From Planctomycetaceae bacterium (GTDB taxonomy: Bacteria > Planctomycetota > Planctomycetia > Gemmatales > Gemmataceae): 64,000 bases of DNA. Under the pieces are notes generated by a model. The model worked only from the letters and a program-made list of their open reading frames with translations, searched no databases and had not been told where the DNA came from. This document shows positions 1 to 8,929 of this stretch, one piece after another (the stretch's first letter is position 1; each line of letters opens with the position of its first letter). The translations under genes and the position numbers were made by a program. The stretch is taken from assembly GCA_013823135.1 (NCBI GenBank), contig PNLP01000001.1, forward strand, positions 62,001-126,000, written 5' to 3'.

Positions 1-144
1 GTCGTGGAATACGACATCCCGCGACGCAGTGCCGCGACTTACTTCCCCGAGGCGAACGTGCTGGTCCCGCTGGATAGCGTGGCCGAAATCAGCAACACGC
101 CGACATCAAAGTACATCGTCATCACGATGCAGCGCTCGGCATGA
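1..144 (+). CDS. Molybdopterin oxidoreductase, C-terminal end (partial)
   Basis: Only the last 47 residues and the stop codon are inside the window; the gene begins before base 1. The tail contains the stretch RRSAATYFPEANVLVPLDSV followed by SNTPTSK. This matches my recollection of the C-terminus of YdeP/FdhF-like molybdopterin oxidoreductase alpha subunits, where the segment belongs to the molybdopterin-dinucleotide binding domain. The stop lies 50 bp before the holB start on the same strand, so the two could share a transcript. The family call is moderately sure; the substrate cannot be judged from this fragment. Confidence 0.65.
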   Translation, partial: VVEYDIPRRSAATYFPEANVLVPLDSVAEISNTPTSKYIVITMQRSA

Positions 145-194
145 ACTCGGTTAGCGGCAGTCCCAGCGGGGCTGCCACCACGGAAGGAGCCATC

Positions 195-1208
195 ATGTCG
201 TGGGATCGCATTCGCGGGCATGCCGAAGCAAAGAACACGTTCCGGTCGGCGTTCGCGAGCGGGCGGTTCGGCCAGAGCTACCTTTTCGTCGGCCCCGAAG
301 GGGTCGGTAAACGGTTGTTCGCACACGAACTCGCCAAGGCACTCCTTTGCGAACGCCCCCCGGCTCCGCTGACCGCGTGCGATTCGTGTCCTGGTTGCGC
401 TCAGATCGAAGCCGAGACCCACCCCGACTTCATCACGCTCCGAACCCCTGAAGGAAAGCACGAACTTCCCGTCGATGAAATGCGGGCCTTCTGCGCTCGG
501 CTCTCCCGCAAGCCTTCACGCGGCAGTCGGGTGATCGGGGTCGTCGAGGACGCGGACGACTTCAACGCGGAATCCGCGAACAGCTTCCTCAAGACGCTCG
601 AAGAACCACCGCCCGGCGCGGTGCTCATACTTCTCGCGACGGGCACCGACCGCCAGTTGCCGACCATCCTGTCGCGCTGTCAGATCGTGCGTTTCCGACC
701 GCTCAGTTCGGGTGATGTCGCTGCGGTGCTAGCGGTGAAGGGGATCGCCGACCCGAGCCGGCGTGACAAACTCGCACGACTTGCGGGCGGAAGTGTTGCC
801 CGCGCGATGGCGCTCGATGACGACGCGATCTGGCAAGTGCGGGAAACGCTCGTTGCGGGGGTGACGGCTGACCGCCCGAACTTCCCGAAGCTCGCAGATG
901 CGTGGGCGCGGTTCGTGGAGGAAGCCGGCGACGATTCGGCGGGGAAACGGACGCGGGCGTCGGTCGTCATCGGTTTCCTGGTGGACGCACTGAGGCAATC
1001 GTTGCGGCTCGCCCTGGGTGCGAACGCCAGCGACATCGACGCGACCGAGGAATCGCGACTGAGAGCGTTTGCCCAGCGTCATGGCCCGGATCGACTTCTG
1101 GAACTGATTGAGAAGTGTGTGGAGGCCGATTACCGCGTCGAACGTCGCGTGCAGTTAATTCTTGTGATCGAGTCCGTGCTGGAGCAATTGACGAAGGCAA
1201 CGAAGTGA
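195..1208 (+). CDS. holB: DNA polymerase III delta' subunit
   Basis: This is the clamp-loader delta' subunit, which helps open the sliding clamp during DNA replication. The 337-aa protein has a degenerate Walker A motif at residues 33-40 (GPEGVGKR, lacking the Ser/Thr after Lys, as expected in delta'). It has a zinc-binding set of four cysteines at about residues 52, 62, 65 and 68, and the SRC motif at 160-162 preceded by LPTIL. I chose the ATG at 195 because GGAAGGAG sits just upstream and the protein then begins with MSWDRIRGHAEAK, typical of the family. An ATG at 141 overlaps the previous gene's stop and adds residues without homology. The C-terminal third is divergent, as is usual for delta'. 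Confidence 0.9.
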   Translation: MSWDRIRGHAEAKNTFRSAFASGRFGQSYLFVGPEGVGKRLFAHELAKALLCERPPAPLTACDSCPGCAQIEAETHPDFITLRTPEGKHELPVDEMRAFCARLSRKPSRGSRVIGVVEDADDFNAESANSFLKTLEEPPPGAVLILLATGTDRQLPTILSRCQIVRFRPLSSGDVAAVLAVKGIADPSRRDKLARLAGGSVARAMALDDDAIWQVRETLVAGVTADRPNFPKLADAWARFVEEAGDDSAGKRTRASVVIGFLVDALRQSLRLALGANASDIDATEESRLRAFAQRHGPDRLLELIEKCVEADYRVERRVQLILVIESVLEQLTKATK

Positions 1209-1217
1209 TAGCAATAG

Positions 1218-1886
1218 TCACGATTTTTCGAGAACCAGATCGACGACCCAACATCCGCGAACATGTGTGGACTTCTCGTCGCGACAATGACCGAGGATGT
1301 CGTCGTTGTCGCACCCTGTATCTTGCAGCGCATCCGCGAGAATTGGCATCGGGGAGAAATCGCGGGACTCGTACATACCACGTGCCAGTGAGATCACGGT
1401 GTCACTCCGCCAGTCGGTATTCAACACGACGGGGCGAAACGGGTTCCCGATTATGCAACGAAGTATCTCGACGTGATCTGCTCCATCGCCGCGTTGCTGA
1501 GTGGGGAAAGTTGCGTTCCGCGACTCAATCAACACCCCAAAGACCGCCCACCGCAACTCTATGTCTTTTCGCGTCGTATCAACGACTGCGGAGGCGATTG
1601 CGTAACTTTCTGTCATTCGCATATCAACAAAGGCCGGCCCGACTGTCGCACGCACGGTCTCGGCGTTGCGCTGTGCGCGGTGAAGATCTTTTGTCTTCGC
1701 CAAGCCATCAGCAAACCGCTCGGATACGTCAATTGCCTGCCTGCTTCGGACATCCGTCAAAGAAGTCCAAAGTTGTCGAACGCATGCGCACGCGAATAAC
1801 CGCGACTTTCGGCTGCTTGCCTTCCCGTCGAGGGTTTTGAGCATTGCGATCGGATCGTCGCTCGCCAGCCATTCCGCTTCCGTCAT
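1218..1886 (-). CDS. Gemmata-type paralogous family protein (MTEAEWLA family)
   Basis: This 222-aa cytosolic protein starts MTEAEWLASDDPIAMLKTL and carries the conserved blocks RLFACACVRQLW, ILRCIIGNPFRP, ADALQDTGCDNDDILGHCR and HVRGCWVVDLVL. I recognise these blocks from a family present in many copies in Gemmata-like genomes. No biochemical role is known to me. It is rich in Cys and Trp and has no signal peptide or membrane segment. It converges on holB with only 9 bp between the stops. The family assignment is good; function is unknown. Confidence 0.75.
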   Translation of the reverse strand: MTEAEWLASDDPIAMLKTLDGKASSRKSRLFACACVRQLWTSLTDVRSRQAIDVSERFADGLAKTKDLHRAQRNAETVRATVGPAFVDMRMTESYAIASAVVDTTRKDIELRWAVFGVLIESRNATFPTQQRGDGADHVEILRCIIGNPFRPVVLNTDWRSDTVISLARGMYESRDFSPMPILADALQDTGCDNDDILGHCRDEKSTHVRGCWVVDLVLEKS

Positions 1887-1958
1887 CGGTGACTCCGAAT
1901 CTGTCCGAATCTGCGGTTGGTCTTGCGTTCCCCACGCACTCGCTCTATTCCCCCCGGC

Positions 1959-2156
1959 ATGAAACGACTCGCGACCATCGCTGTCGTCTGCTTTCTCGCG
2001 GGGTGCAGCAACGCTCCGATCGCGGGGTTCCTCGATTGCGTTTCCCCCAGTAAACCACCGGGGCCGCGACGCCCGGTTGATCGCACACCTGACGCCGGCG
2101 ACCGTATCCCGCCACCCGATCTTGGTGCGCCGGTTGGCCCGCCGCCTCGCAACTGA
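1959..2156 (+). CDS. Small predicted lipoprotein
   Basis: This 65-aa protein begins MKRLATIAVVCFLAGCSN, a signal peptide ending in a lipobox (LAGC), so the mature protein would be lipid-anchored at a cysteine. The rest is proline-rich and ends in PPDLGAPVGPPPRN. I chose the ATG at 1959 because it places the signal peptide at the N-terminus; upstream in-frame codons only add unrelated residues. It lies between a minus-strand gene and the convergent CHAD gene, whose stop is 3 bp away. Function unknown. Confidence 0.6.
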   Translation: MKRLATIAVVCFLAGCSNAPIAGFLDCVSPSKPPGPRRPVDRTPDAGDRIPPPDLGAPVGPPPRN

Positions 2157-2159
2157 CGC

Positions 2160-3110
2160 TCACGTCGTCACGGTTGCGGCGACGATTTCCAACTTCACGT
2201 TCGAGATGAGCTTCTCCCACTCCTTCCGCCACGTCTGAAACGCTTTCCGGCCTGCGGGAATCTTGGCACGCATTGACGAGATGAGCCCCTCGAACCCCTT
2301 CTGGAAGCGTGGCCACTCGTCTGGTACGGCCAGCTTCACTTTGTCTCGCAGCGCGGTGAGGTGGTCCCGCCCCACTGCCGCGTCCTGAATCTCGCCGAGC
2401 ACTTCTTGCGCCTTCTCGATGGACGGGTAAACCGCATCCTTGAACGCGGGTGGAAAACACGTCGCGAAGATCTCGAGCGCGTAGCGCGCTCGCTTGCCGA
2501 TGATGCGGAGTTGGTGGAGGTCGTAGGGTTCGGTGGGGTTCGCTTTCACGGCCTCGTCGAAGATCCCGAGCAATTCCCCGAACTGGAACGCCGCCAGGGT
2601 CCCGAAGTTCGGTGGTGGCTCCTCACTGCGTGGCTCCTGGGCTGCCTGTGCCAATTCGAAACTGAGTTCCGTGAACAACGGTCCCGCGGTCGTTGCCGCT
2701 TGTGCCAATCGCGTCTGGGCGGCTGTGCGTTCACCAATCGCGTAGCCGGTGAGGAAGTCGCGAGCGGGTTTCCCGGCTGTCGTGTTCAGAGATTTTGCCG
2801 AGGACAACCCCAGGCGGAACACGTCCCAGTCGCGCGAGTCGCCCGCAGCCTGGCGGATCGTCCGGAGGTGCTGCTTGACGGCCTTGAGGTACTTCCGTGG
2901 CAAGCAGTCCTTGAACACGCGCAATGCCGCACCTGCTCGCCGCGTGCCAACTCGCAACTGGTGAACGTGCTCGGGGTCGTGGAACGGCCTCTCGACGACC
3001 AGTGGCAACTCATTCCGAATCACTTCGAACCGTGCCGAGAGTACCGCCTTCGCCGCATCCGCTACCGACATCTCGGGAGTCAACCCCCCGATCCATTTCC
3101 CATCTGCCAT
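2160..3110 (-). CDS. CHAD domain-containing protein
   Basis: CHAD domains are all-helical, histidine- and arginine-rich modules known to bind inorganic polyphosphate. This 316-aa protein starts MADGKWIGGLTPEMS and shows the two CHAD half-signatures: HVHQLRVGTRRAGAALRVFK near residue 50 and DLHQLRIIGKRARYALEIF in the second half. There is no signal peptide, so it is probably cytosolic. The start ATG (cat at 3108-3110) has AGGA a few bases upstream. It lies 44 bp after the second of two membrane GTPase genes on the same strand, so the three probably form one operon. That link suggests the GTPases and a polyphosphate-binding factor act together, which is inference. Confidence 0.85.
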   Translation of the reverse strand: MADGKWIGGLTPEMSVADAAKAVLSARFEVIRNELPLVVERPFHDPEHVHQLRVGTRRAGAALRVFKDCLPRKYLKAVKQHLRTIRQAAGDSRDWDVFRLGLSSAKSLNTTAGKPARDFLTGYAIGERTAAQTRLAQAATTAGPLFTELSFELAQAAQEPRSEEPPPNFGTLAAFQFGELLGIFDEAVKANPTEPYDLHQLRIIGKRARYALEIFATCFPPAFKDAVYPSIEKAQEVLGEIQDAAVGRDHLTALRDKVKLAVPDEWPRFQKGFEGLISSMRAKIPAGRKAFQTWRKEWEKLISNVKLEIVAATVTT

Positions 3111-3154
3111 GATAAAGTCCTGTCTCTCAATTTCTGTTTCGTCACGTGTGACGA

Positions 3155-5008
3155 TTACGACCCGTAAAGTTCCGTCACCTGTGCGGCTTGCTGACGTTCG
3201 GTCAGGAAGTCGCTCACCACCTTCGTTTCTGCGAGTAACGCATCGACTTGCTTTCGTTCTTCCCGCAAGGCTTCCGCGATGTCCGTTGGCACCTTCAAAT
3301 AGGCTCGCTCCAGTTCCTCGGACATGCGGGTGGCGAGCTTGGAGCGGAAGCGTTCCCGGATCGCGGGCCAGCGGATCGGCAGCAACATCAGGATCAACAA
3401 ATGCACGGCGATGATGACGATGAGCGGAACGAGCCCGATCAGCGACATCTCGAACATGCCCGGCACGTTCTGGAGCACGATGAAGTTGTACAGCAGCGTT
3501 CCCGCTGTCACGAGTAAGGCGAGTTCGGGGAGCGTATTCGCCATCGACGTCAGCGTTCCCCGCAGGACACGCCGCCAGCCGGTCGGGTTCGTGGCCTCGC
3601 GTTCCACCTCGGCGAGCGAGTCGATCACGGCGCGGGTCACCCGTTCCCGCCAGTCCATGCGGCCGATCGCGTGCGTGGGGTCGTTCAGCAGCGAGAGCGG
3701 GAACCCACGCTGGTCGCCTTCCACAAGTAGACGGTTGACGAGTGCCGCTGTGCGCTGGTCGAGGACTCGCTCGCCCGCGGTGCGAGCACATTCCTGCACG
3801 AACTCGCCGAGGTTCCACTCGACCGGCGTCTCGACCTTGGCCCCAGGCAGCAACCGCCCGGCGAAAGGAATGCGATCGCGCAGACCACTCTTGGCGTAGC
3901 GCATTCGCGTCGTGAACCGCAGATAGGCAGCCATCAGGCCGCGGTACCGTTGCTGATCCTCGACACTAAAGTGGTGCTCCACTTCCGTCTGATATGGCTC
4001 CAGCGTGCCGACGAGAACCTCACCTTGCACGTCTGCCTCAACCGCGAGTGTCTTCCGCCACGCTTCCTTCACCTTCTCCGATTCTGCCGTGAGATCGGGC
4101 GGACGAAGGCCATCAACCACCCGCGAAACGGAGGCGAGTAGTTGCCCGACGCCGCGTGCTTTGACCGCTTCGATTTCGAGCCGGGTCAGGCCGAGTTCCA
4201 GCCAATTCCGGAGCAGATTAAACTGCTCACCTTCAGGAAGATTGTGCGGCGTGGGCGGTGGCCACGCTCCCGACTTCGCTGCGGAATCGACCCACAGTTG
4301 AGCCGTCGTGCGGAAGAGCAGCGGGTTCGAGAACCCCTCGTCCTTCAGGTCTTTCAGCAGGTCTTCGTCGGGGCGCAGGCCGCTTTCGCCGGTCACGCAG
4401 CGGTCCCATTTGTTCAGCACGAACGCGAACGCTCGCCGCTGTCGTTGCTCCTTGAAGAGATCCCAGCCGAGCTGGTCGTGGTACTTTTCCTGCGAGCCGA
4501 CGTACAGCACGATGTCGGCCATCGGCAGCAACGCTTTCAGCTTGTCGCGGTTCGCGAGATCGTTCGAGTCGAGGTCGGGTGTGTCGACGATGATCTTCTG
4601 TTCGAGGCCGGGGCGGTCGTGCTGTGCGAGTCGGCAGAGCCGCAGCGCCGGATCGAGGCGATCGGTCCGTATGGAATGGTGGAAGTACACGACGGGGTCG
4701 CGGGTGGTCGGTCGGGTGAATGCCGCCTGTGCGATCGGTGCGCCAGAGAGTGCGTTCAGCAGTGTGGATTTGCCGACGCCGGTGCCGCCCATGAGCATGA
4801 TCGTGAGCAGCGGTTTCTCGACGTCCAGAGCTTCGGCCTGACGCCGGAGGTCGTCCGCGAGCCCTTCGAGTTCCGCCCGCTGGAGCATGGTGAGCGGGAA
4901 CCGGCGGCGTGTGTCGAGCCACGTTCGTACCTGTCGCTCCAGCCCGCGGAGCAGGGGGGCGAGCGTGCGAAGGAGCGGTTGCGGCTCGGCAGGTGGGGCG
5001 TCGCTCAT
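3155..5008 (-). CDS. Membrane-associated dynamin-like/Era-type GTPase (second of pair)
   Basis: This 617-aa P-loop GTPase has GGTGVGKST at 74-82 (G1), DTPD at 142-145 (G3, with Asp in place of the usual Gly) and NKWD at 199-202 (G4). After the G domain comes a long charged helical region, then two hydrophobic segments at about 493-512 and 521-545 and a helical tail. The layout of G domain, helical stalk and membrane hairpin resembles bacterial dynamin-like proteins. Its ATG overlaps the stop of the upstream GTPase gene in an ATGA, implying translational coupling. The partner has the same length and layout but clearly different sequence, so a heteromeric pair is likely. The substrate membrane and process are unknown. 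Confidence 0.75.
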   Translation of the reverse strand: MSDAPPAEPQPLLRTLAPLLRGLERQVRTWLDTRRRFPLTMLQRAELEGLADDLRRQAEALDVEKPLLTIMLMGGTGVGKSTLLNALSGAPIAQAAFTRPTTRDPVVYFHHSIRTDRLDPALRLCRLAQHDRPGLEQKIIVDTPDLDSNDLANRDKLKALLPMADIVLYVGSQEKYHDQLGWDLFKEQRQRRAFAFVLNKWDRCVTGESGLRPDEDLLKDLKDEGFSNPLLFRTTAQLWVDSAAKSGAWPPPTPHNLPEGEQFNLLRNWLELGLTRLEIEAVKARGVGQLLASVSRVVDGLRPPDLTAESEKVKEAWRKTLAVEADVQGEVLVGTLEPYQTEVEHHFSVEDQQRYRGLMAAYLRFTTRMRYAKSGLRDRIPFAGRLLPGAKVETPVEWNLGEFVQECARTAGERVLDQRTAALVNRLLVEGDQRGFPLSLLNDPTHAIGRMDWRERVTRAVIDSLAEVEREATNPTGWRRVLRGTLTSMANTLPELALLVTAGTLLYNFIVLQNVPGMFEMSLIGLVPLIVIIAVHLLILMLLPIRWPAIRERFRSKLATRMSEELERAYLKVPTDIAEALREERKQVDALLAETKVVSDFLTERQQAAQVTELYGS

Positions 5009-6858
5009 GGTGTCGTCGTGGCTGTTGGTGCGGAGTCCGGCTTCACCGCGGCCCATTCCGTGGCCTTGGCTTTCACACGCTGTTCCATCTGGCGGATGGT
5101 CTCGGGCACGCGGCGGAGAACCTGCTGCAACTTCTCGATACTCGAACCGCCGGTCGCGGGCCACTCGGCCAGCCATTCCGCCAGCGGTGCCGTGAGCACG
5201 CCCGAGACCAGCGTTTCCCGCTGGTTCCGCACGCGGGCCCGCGCACCCTCGACCGCTCCCCGCACGGCCAGTTCGGTTGCCTGATGTGTTGCCGACACCG
5301 CCACTGGAACCAGCAGCAGGTACCAGCCCGGTGGCCACGTCGCATACACGATGCCGCCAATCGCGACGAGATCGAGTGCGAGCTTTCCGCTGCGGAGCGA
5401 GTAGAGCAACGCCGGGCGTTTCTCCACGGCGTCCACGAGTTTCTTGCCGGCTTGTTCGAGTTCGTCCGTCTCCTTCAACTCGAAGTTCCGCAACTCCTGG
5501 TTGAACCGCTCGCGGGCTTGCGGGCCGAGTTCCGTGTCGAACCGAATGGCGATTTGCTTCCACACCGCGTGCGTGCTCGAACGCCGGAGCGATTCCGCCT
5601 GGAGTTTGTCGAGCCAGCCCGTGAGTGAAGCCGTCAGCACCGTCTGTTCCGAGAGGTTGAACACTTCGGGACGCACGATCAGGCCCGCGACGTAATCACG
5701 TGTCCAGCGGTACGGCGAGCGCAGCAGCCAGATGAAGCCGCCAAGCATCCGGCCCGCGCCGGGCAACTCCAGATCGTCCATCAACTGGTCGCGATAGCGG
5801 TTGAACCGGTGGAACTGCTCCCCTGACAGGAATTCCTGGCGGTAGCGTTCCTCGAAGTCGGCCTTCCCCGCGAGGACAGCCGTTTTCCAGGCCTCGAATT
5901 CGGCGAGGTCGCGGCGAGCAACGTCGAGCAAGCCGTCCCCCGCGGTAGCGAGGAACTTGGCCGCGTTGGTCACGGTCCGCACGCGCGTGGCCGCTTCGGA
6001 CTCCACCTGCATCAGAATCTGGTTCAGCAACAGCACACGGTGTTTGGCCCCGGCTCCGCTCGGGTCGGTCCGTTCGCTCTGCGGCATCTGCGGGAACGCG
6101 ATCACGGGCACAGCAGGGCTTGTGCCATCAGGTAACTTCGGTAGTCGCCCAAGGATCTCGCGGCGGAAGTGTTCGGTGAGTGCGGTTGCGTCGGACTCAC
6201 GCACCTTGGTAAGCACCACGACGACGGCCTTGCCGGCCTTCACGAGCATGTGGAGGAACTGCGTCGGAACCTCGTCGTTGTACCGTTCGTCGCTCGCGAC
6301 ATACACGACGACGTCGGCGAGAGCCGCGACTTCAAGCAACCGGTTGACGTACACCAGCGAAGCCCACGTTGTCATATCCGGGCAGTCCCAGATCACGAAC
6401 TCCGAGAGCGGGTCGGCATCGCCCGACTTTCCCGCGGGGATGCGCTTGACCTGATACACGTCCTCGTCGGCGTTCGCGGGTTTCTCGCCGCTGAGGCGGT
6501 TGAGCGGCCCCATGAAGCCGATGTACGTTGGCCACTGGAACGCGGGGCCGTTGGGAAGGAATGCGGTTGGGTGTCGCGTGTACCCGGCTTGCGGGTTGGC
6601 CTCCGCGACAACGGTTCCCGCGAGGAAGTTCACGACCGTGCTCTTCCCCGCACCGGCACCGCCGACGACCGCGATGTGCAGCGGCCGCGCGGGCTGCCCT
6701 TCGAGGAACGGTCCGATCACATTCCGCGTCAGTGCGGAAGCGAGGCGAAGGGTGCCGGCGTGCGTGGCCAACTCCGGCTGCCGACGGCAGTGGTCTTCAA
6801 GCCAGCGCAGGTCGTCGGCGAGTTGCCCGACCGCGGAACGGTGTTCGGTTGGTTCCAT
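5005..6858 (-). CDS. Membrane-associated GTPase (first of pair)
   Basis: This 617-aa GTPase starts MEPTEHRSAVGQLADDLRWL. It has GGAGAGKST at residues 66-74 (G1), WDCPD at 157-161 (G3, Asp replacing Gly) and TKVRESD from 217 (G4 of the TKxD type, degenerate). A hydrophobic stretch at about 492-524 (one or two membrane passes) precedes a short helical tail. It is the first gene of a three-gene minus-strand cluster with a second 617-aa GTPase (4-bp ATGA overlap) and a CHAD protein. The start at 6858 is the first in-frame ATG and gives a clean N-terminus; the Shine-Dalgarno site is weak. A TTGACA sequence lies about 60 bp upstream without an obvious -10 box. Role unknown; membrane remodelling or stress signalling is possible. 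Confidence 0.72.
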   Translation of the reverse strand: MEPTEHRSAVGQLADDLRWLEDHCRRQPELATHAGTLRLASALTRNVIGPFLEGQPARPLHIAVVGGAGAGKSTVVNFLAGTVVAEANPQAGYTRHPTAFLPNGPAFQWPTYIGFMGPLNRLSGEKPANADEDVYQVKRIPAGKSGDADPLSEFVIWDCPDMTTWASLVYVNRLLEVAALADVVVYVASDERYNDEVPTQFLHMLVKAGKAVVVVLTKVRESDATALTEHFRREILGRLPKLPDGTSPAVPVIAFPQMPQSERTDPSGAGAKHRVLLLNQILMQVESEAATRVRTVTNAAKFLATAGDGLLDVARRDLAEFEAWKTAVLAGKADFEERYRQEFLSGEQFHRFNRYRDQLMDDLELPGAGRMLGGFIWLLRSPYRWTRDYVAGLIVRPEVFNLSEQTVLTASLTGWLDKLQAESLRRSSTHAVWKQIAIRFDTELGPQARERFNQELRNFELKETDELEQAGKKLVDAVEKRPALLYSLRSGKLALDLVAIGGIVYATWPPGWYLLLVPVAVSATHQATELAVRGAVEGARARVRNQRETLVSGVLTAPLAEWLAEWPATGGSSIEKLQQVLRRVPETIRQMEQRVKAKATEWAAVKPDSAPTATTTP

Positions 6859-7046
6859 GGGATCATTTTACGGATGACCGGGCGAACGTCGCGGCAGCCT
6901 GACGAACCGAGTAGTGTCAAACGGTTCTTATTGGTTCCAGGCAAGTTACCCACCCATGCCAGGAATCAATCTGGAACCATTTACCTGTCCGGAAGAATTA
7001 GTATCAGAATGTTTATGATGTGCCTAAGTTTATAGCAGATATTGTT

Positions 7047-8174
7047 TTAGCTCCGAAACGCTGCTTTCCCGCCGCTGTGGGGCTTGCGATCCACTGCAAA
7101 CGCTTCCAGAGGCACACACGTCGGTTTGCCGGTGAACAGTTCCGTTACGGCCTGAGCTGTGCCGAGGGAGAGTTGCACACCGGCGCGGAAGTGGCCCGTT
7201 GCCACGAACACGTTATCCCAGCCCGGCACCGGCCCAATGAACGGCGATCCGTCCGGCGACCCCGGCCGCAACCCGCTCCAGCACTTCACGAGCTCCGCGT
7301 TCGCCAGCGCGGGGACGGTGCGAACCGCCAGCCCGATCAGTTCCGCGACCGCCTCGGCCGTGTTCGCCTTCTCGAAGCCTGCTTCGGGTTCCTCGGTCGA
7401 ACCGACGAGGACGTGCCCATCAATTCGCGGCACGAGGTAGCGCTTCCCGAGCATCAGCACCCGCGAGAAGACACGATCGGGAGTCTTCAACAGCACGATC
7501 TGCCCACGAACGGGATGAACGCCGGGGCTCGCGTGACGGCGGAGGAGTTCTTCGCTCCACGGTCCGGCAGCGATCAATACGCGATTCGCCTCATGAGTCC
7601 GCACACCGACCAATTCCATGGCCGTTCCACTGCTCGTTCGCCGAACGCGGTCGATCTTGGCGTGGGGATGTAATTCGACTCCCATTTGCTCGCACGCAGC
7701 AATCAGAGCTCGAAGGTGCCAGGGGTTCCGCACCTGGGCACAGTCCGGCAGGTAGTACGGTTCGCCGGGCACGTCCCCAAGTCCGGGGGCGATCACCTCG
7801 CGAACCTGGCGATGGAGTCGGTCGTAAACGATCCCTTCCGCACGCCACACGTCGAGGATTTCTGTCGGATCATCCTCAAGGAACTCGATCGCGCCGCAAC
7901 GGAGGTAGCCGTTATCCAATCCGGTGAGTTCGCGGAGTTCCGCCGAGAAGCCGGGGTAGCGCATGGAGCCGATCGCCCGCAACCGGTCGATGGGCGTGGC
8001 TGCCGCTACGGGGTTCCCCGGTGGGATGATGCCAGCACCCGCCCACGACGCTTCCTTGCCCATGTCGCCACGGTCGAAGACTTCCACCGCAAGCCCGGCT
8101 TTCGCGAGGAAGTATGCGCACGTGAGCCCGATGATGCCGCCGCCGATGATCGCCACGTCTGGATGCTTCGCCAT
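7047..8174 (-). CDS. thiO: Glycine oxidase ThiO-like FAD-dependent amine oxidoreductase
   Basis: Family members oxidise glycine (or other small amines) to the imine or glyoxylate with FAD, supplying dehydroglycine for the thiazole of thiamine in aerobic bacteria. The 375-aa protein starts MAKHPDVAIIGGGIIGLTCA with the dinucleotide-binding GxGxxG near residues 11-16. It continues with a DAO-type core (KEASWAGAGIIPPG, GVHPVRGQIVLLKTP, LVGSTEE, WSGLRPGSPDGSPFIGP, ATGHFRAGVQLS), which matches ThiO. I used the ATG at 8174, just before the FAD motif; a longer frame adds 16 atypical residues. No other thiamine genes are nearby, so the pathway link is by family only. Confidence 0.82.
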   Translation of the reverse strand: MAKHPDVAIIGGGIIGLTCAYFLAKAGLAVEVFDRGDMGKEASWAGAGIIPPGNPVAAATPIDRLRAIGSMRYPGFSAELRELTGLDNGYLRCGAIEFLEDDPTEILDVWRAEGIVYDRLHRQVREVIAPGLGDVPGEPYYLPDCAQVRNPWHLRALIAACEQMGVELHPHAKIDRVRRTSSGTAMELVGVRTHEANRVLIAAGPWSEELLRRHASPGVHPVRGQIVLLKTPDRVFSRVLMLGKRYLVPRIDGHVLVGSTEEPEAGFEKANTAEAVAELIGLAVRTVPALANAELVKCWSGLRPGSPDGSPFIGPVPGWDNVFVATGHFRAGVQLSLGTAQAVTELFTGKPTCVPLEAFAVDRKPHSGGKAAFRS

Positions 8175-8279
8175 GCGGGAATTGTACGGGTGCAGTTGCC
8201 GTTGACGCCCCACAGGCGGCACGGCATATCCCGATGCATGTCACCGATATCACCACTGCTCACGTTTCGGGGGAAAGCG

Positions 8280-8765
8280 ATGCCGCGGATCGCACTCATG
8301 CTGGGGATAACGGGAATGGCGATCGCCTTGACGCTGTCGGCGCAGGCCGCGAACCCGAAACCCGACGACGATCTCGCTTCGCTTCAGGGGAACTGGAAGC
8401 CCCTCCAGTGTGAATACCAGGGCGTGCCACAGATGCCCGCCGAGGTGATGAAGCAGGTCACCGTGGTCTTCGACAAGAGCGAATATCACCTGTACTTCGT
8501 GGACAAGGACAAGGGTGGTCAGCCCAAGGTGCTGAAGTTGGCGGTAGCGAACATCGGCCTCGACCCTACGACGAGCCCGAAGACGATGACGTTCGAGTTC
8601 GCGGAAGGCCCATTCAAGGGCCAGAAGCGGCACGGCATCTACGAAATCGCAGGGAACCAGTTGAAGATCTGCTATGGCCCGGTGGACAAGGCGAAGCCCA
8701 CAGGGTTCAAGGCGGATGCGAACAGCGGCTTCTTTCTGGAGACGTGGGCACGCCAGGTGAAGTGA
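8280..8765 (+). CDS. TIGR03067-like secreted protein
   Basis: This 161-aa protein begins MPRIALMLGITGMAIALTLS, a signal peptide probably cleaved after AQA. The mature part contains LASLQGNWKPLQCEYQGVP, followed by short beta-rich blocks and KICYGPVDKAKPTGF. This is the pattern of the planctomycete TIGR03067 domain, a lipocalin-like module of unknown role (LQGxW...). GGGGGAAAG lies just upstream of the ATG. A long stem-loop follows the stop. Likely periplasmic or extracellular; function unknown. Confidence 0.72.
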   Translation: MPRIALMLGITGMAIALTLSAQAANPKPDDDLASLQGNWKPLQCEYQGVPQMPAEVMKQVTVVFDKSEYHLYFVDKDKGGQPKVLKLAVANIGLDPTTSPKTMTFEFAEGPFKGQKRHGIYEIAGNQLKICYGPVDKAKPTGFKADANSGFFLETWARQVK

Positions 8766-8776
8766 CGTTCCCAGAT

Positions 8777-8826
8777 TCGCCGCTTGCGGCTTCGCAGGCT
8801 CCGGCCTGCGGAGCCGCAAGCGGCGA
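8777..8826. terminator. Long GC-rich stem-loop downstream of the TIGR03067-like gene
   Basis: Two 23-base arms (8777-8799 and 8804-8826) pair throughout with a single G-T wobble, closed by a four-base TCCG loop. It starts 12 bp after the stop of the upstream gene and ends before mutS2, so it could end transcription. There is no T-run on either side and the stem is far longer than needed, so a dispersed palindromic (REP-like) repeat is an alternative. Confidence 0.6.
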
Positions 8827-8929
8827 CGCTCACATACAATTCCATTGCCGCGAACCCCGCGTTGTGTTGGGGTGTCCTGCGGGCATGAATGCTGCGATCG
8901 CCGAACTCACTGCTGTTGAATCCGACACC

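Noticed and set aside
195..1208. Loss of the Walker A Ser/Thr in HolB as an oddity
   Set aside because: Delta' subunits normally have a non-functional P-loop, so this is expected.
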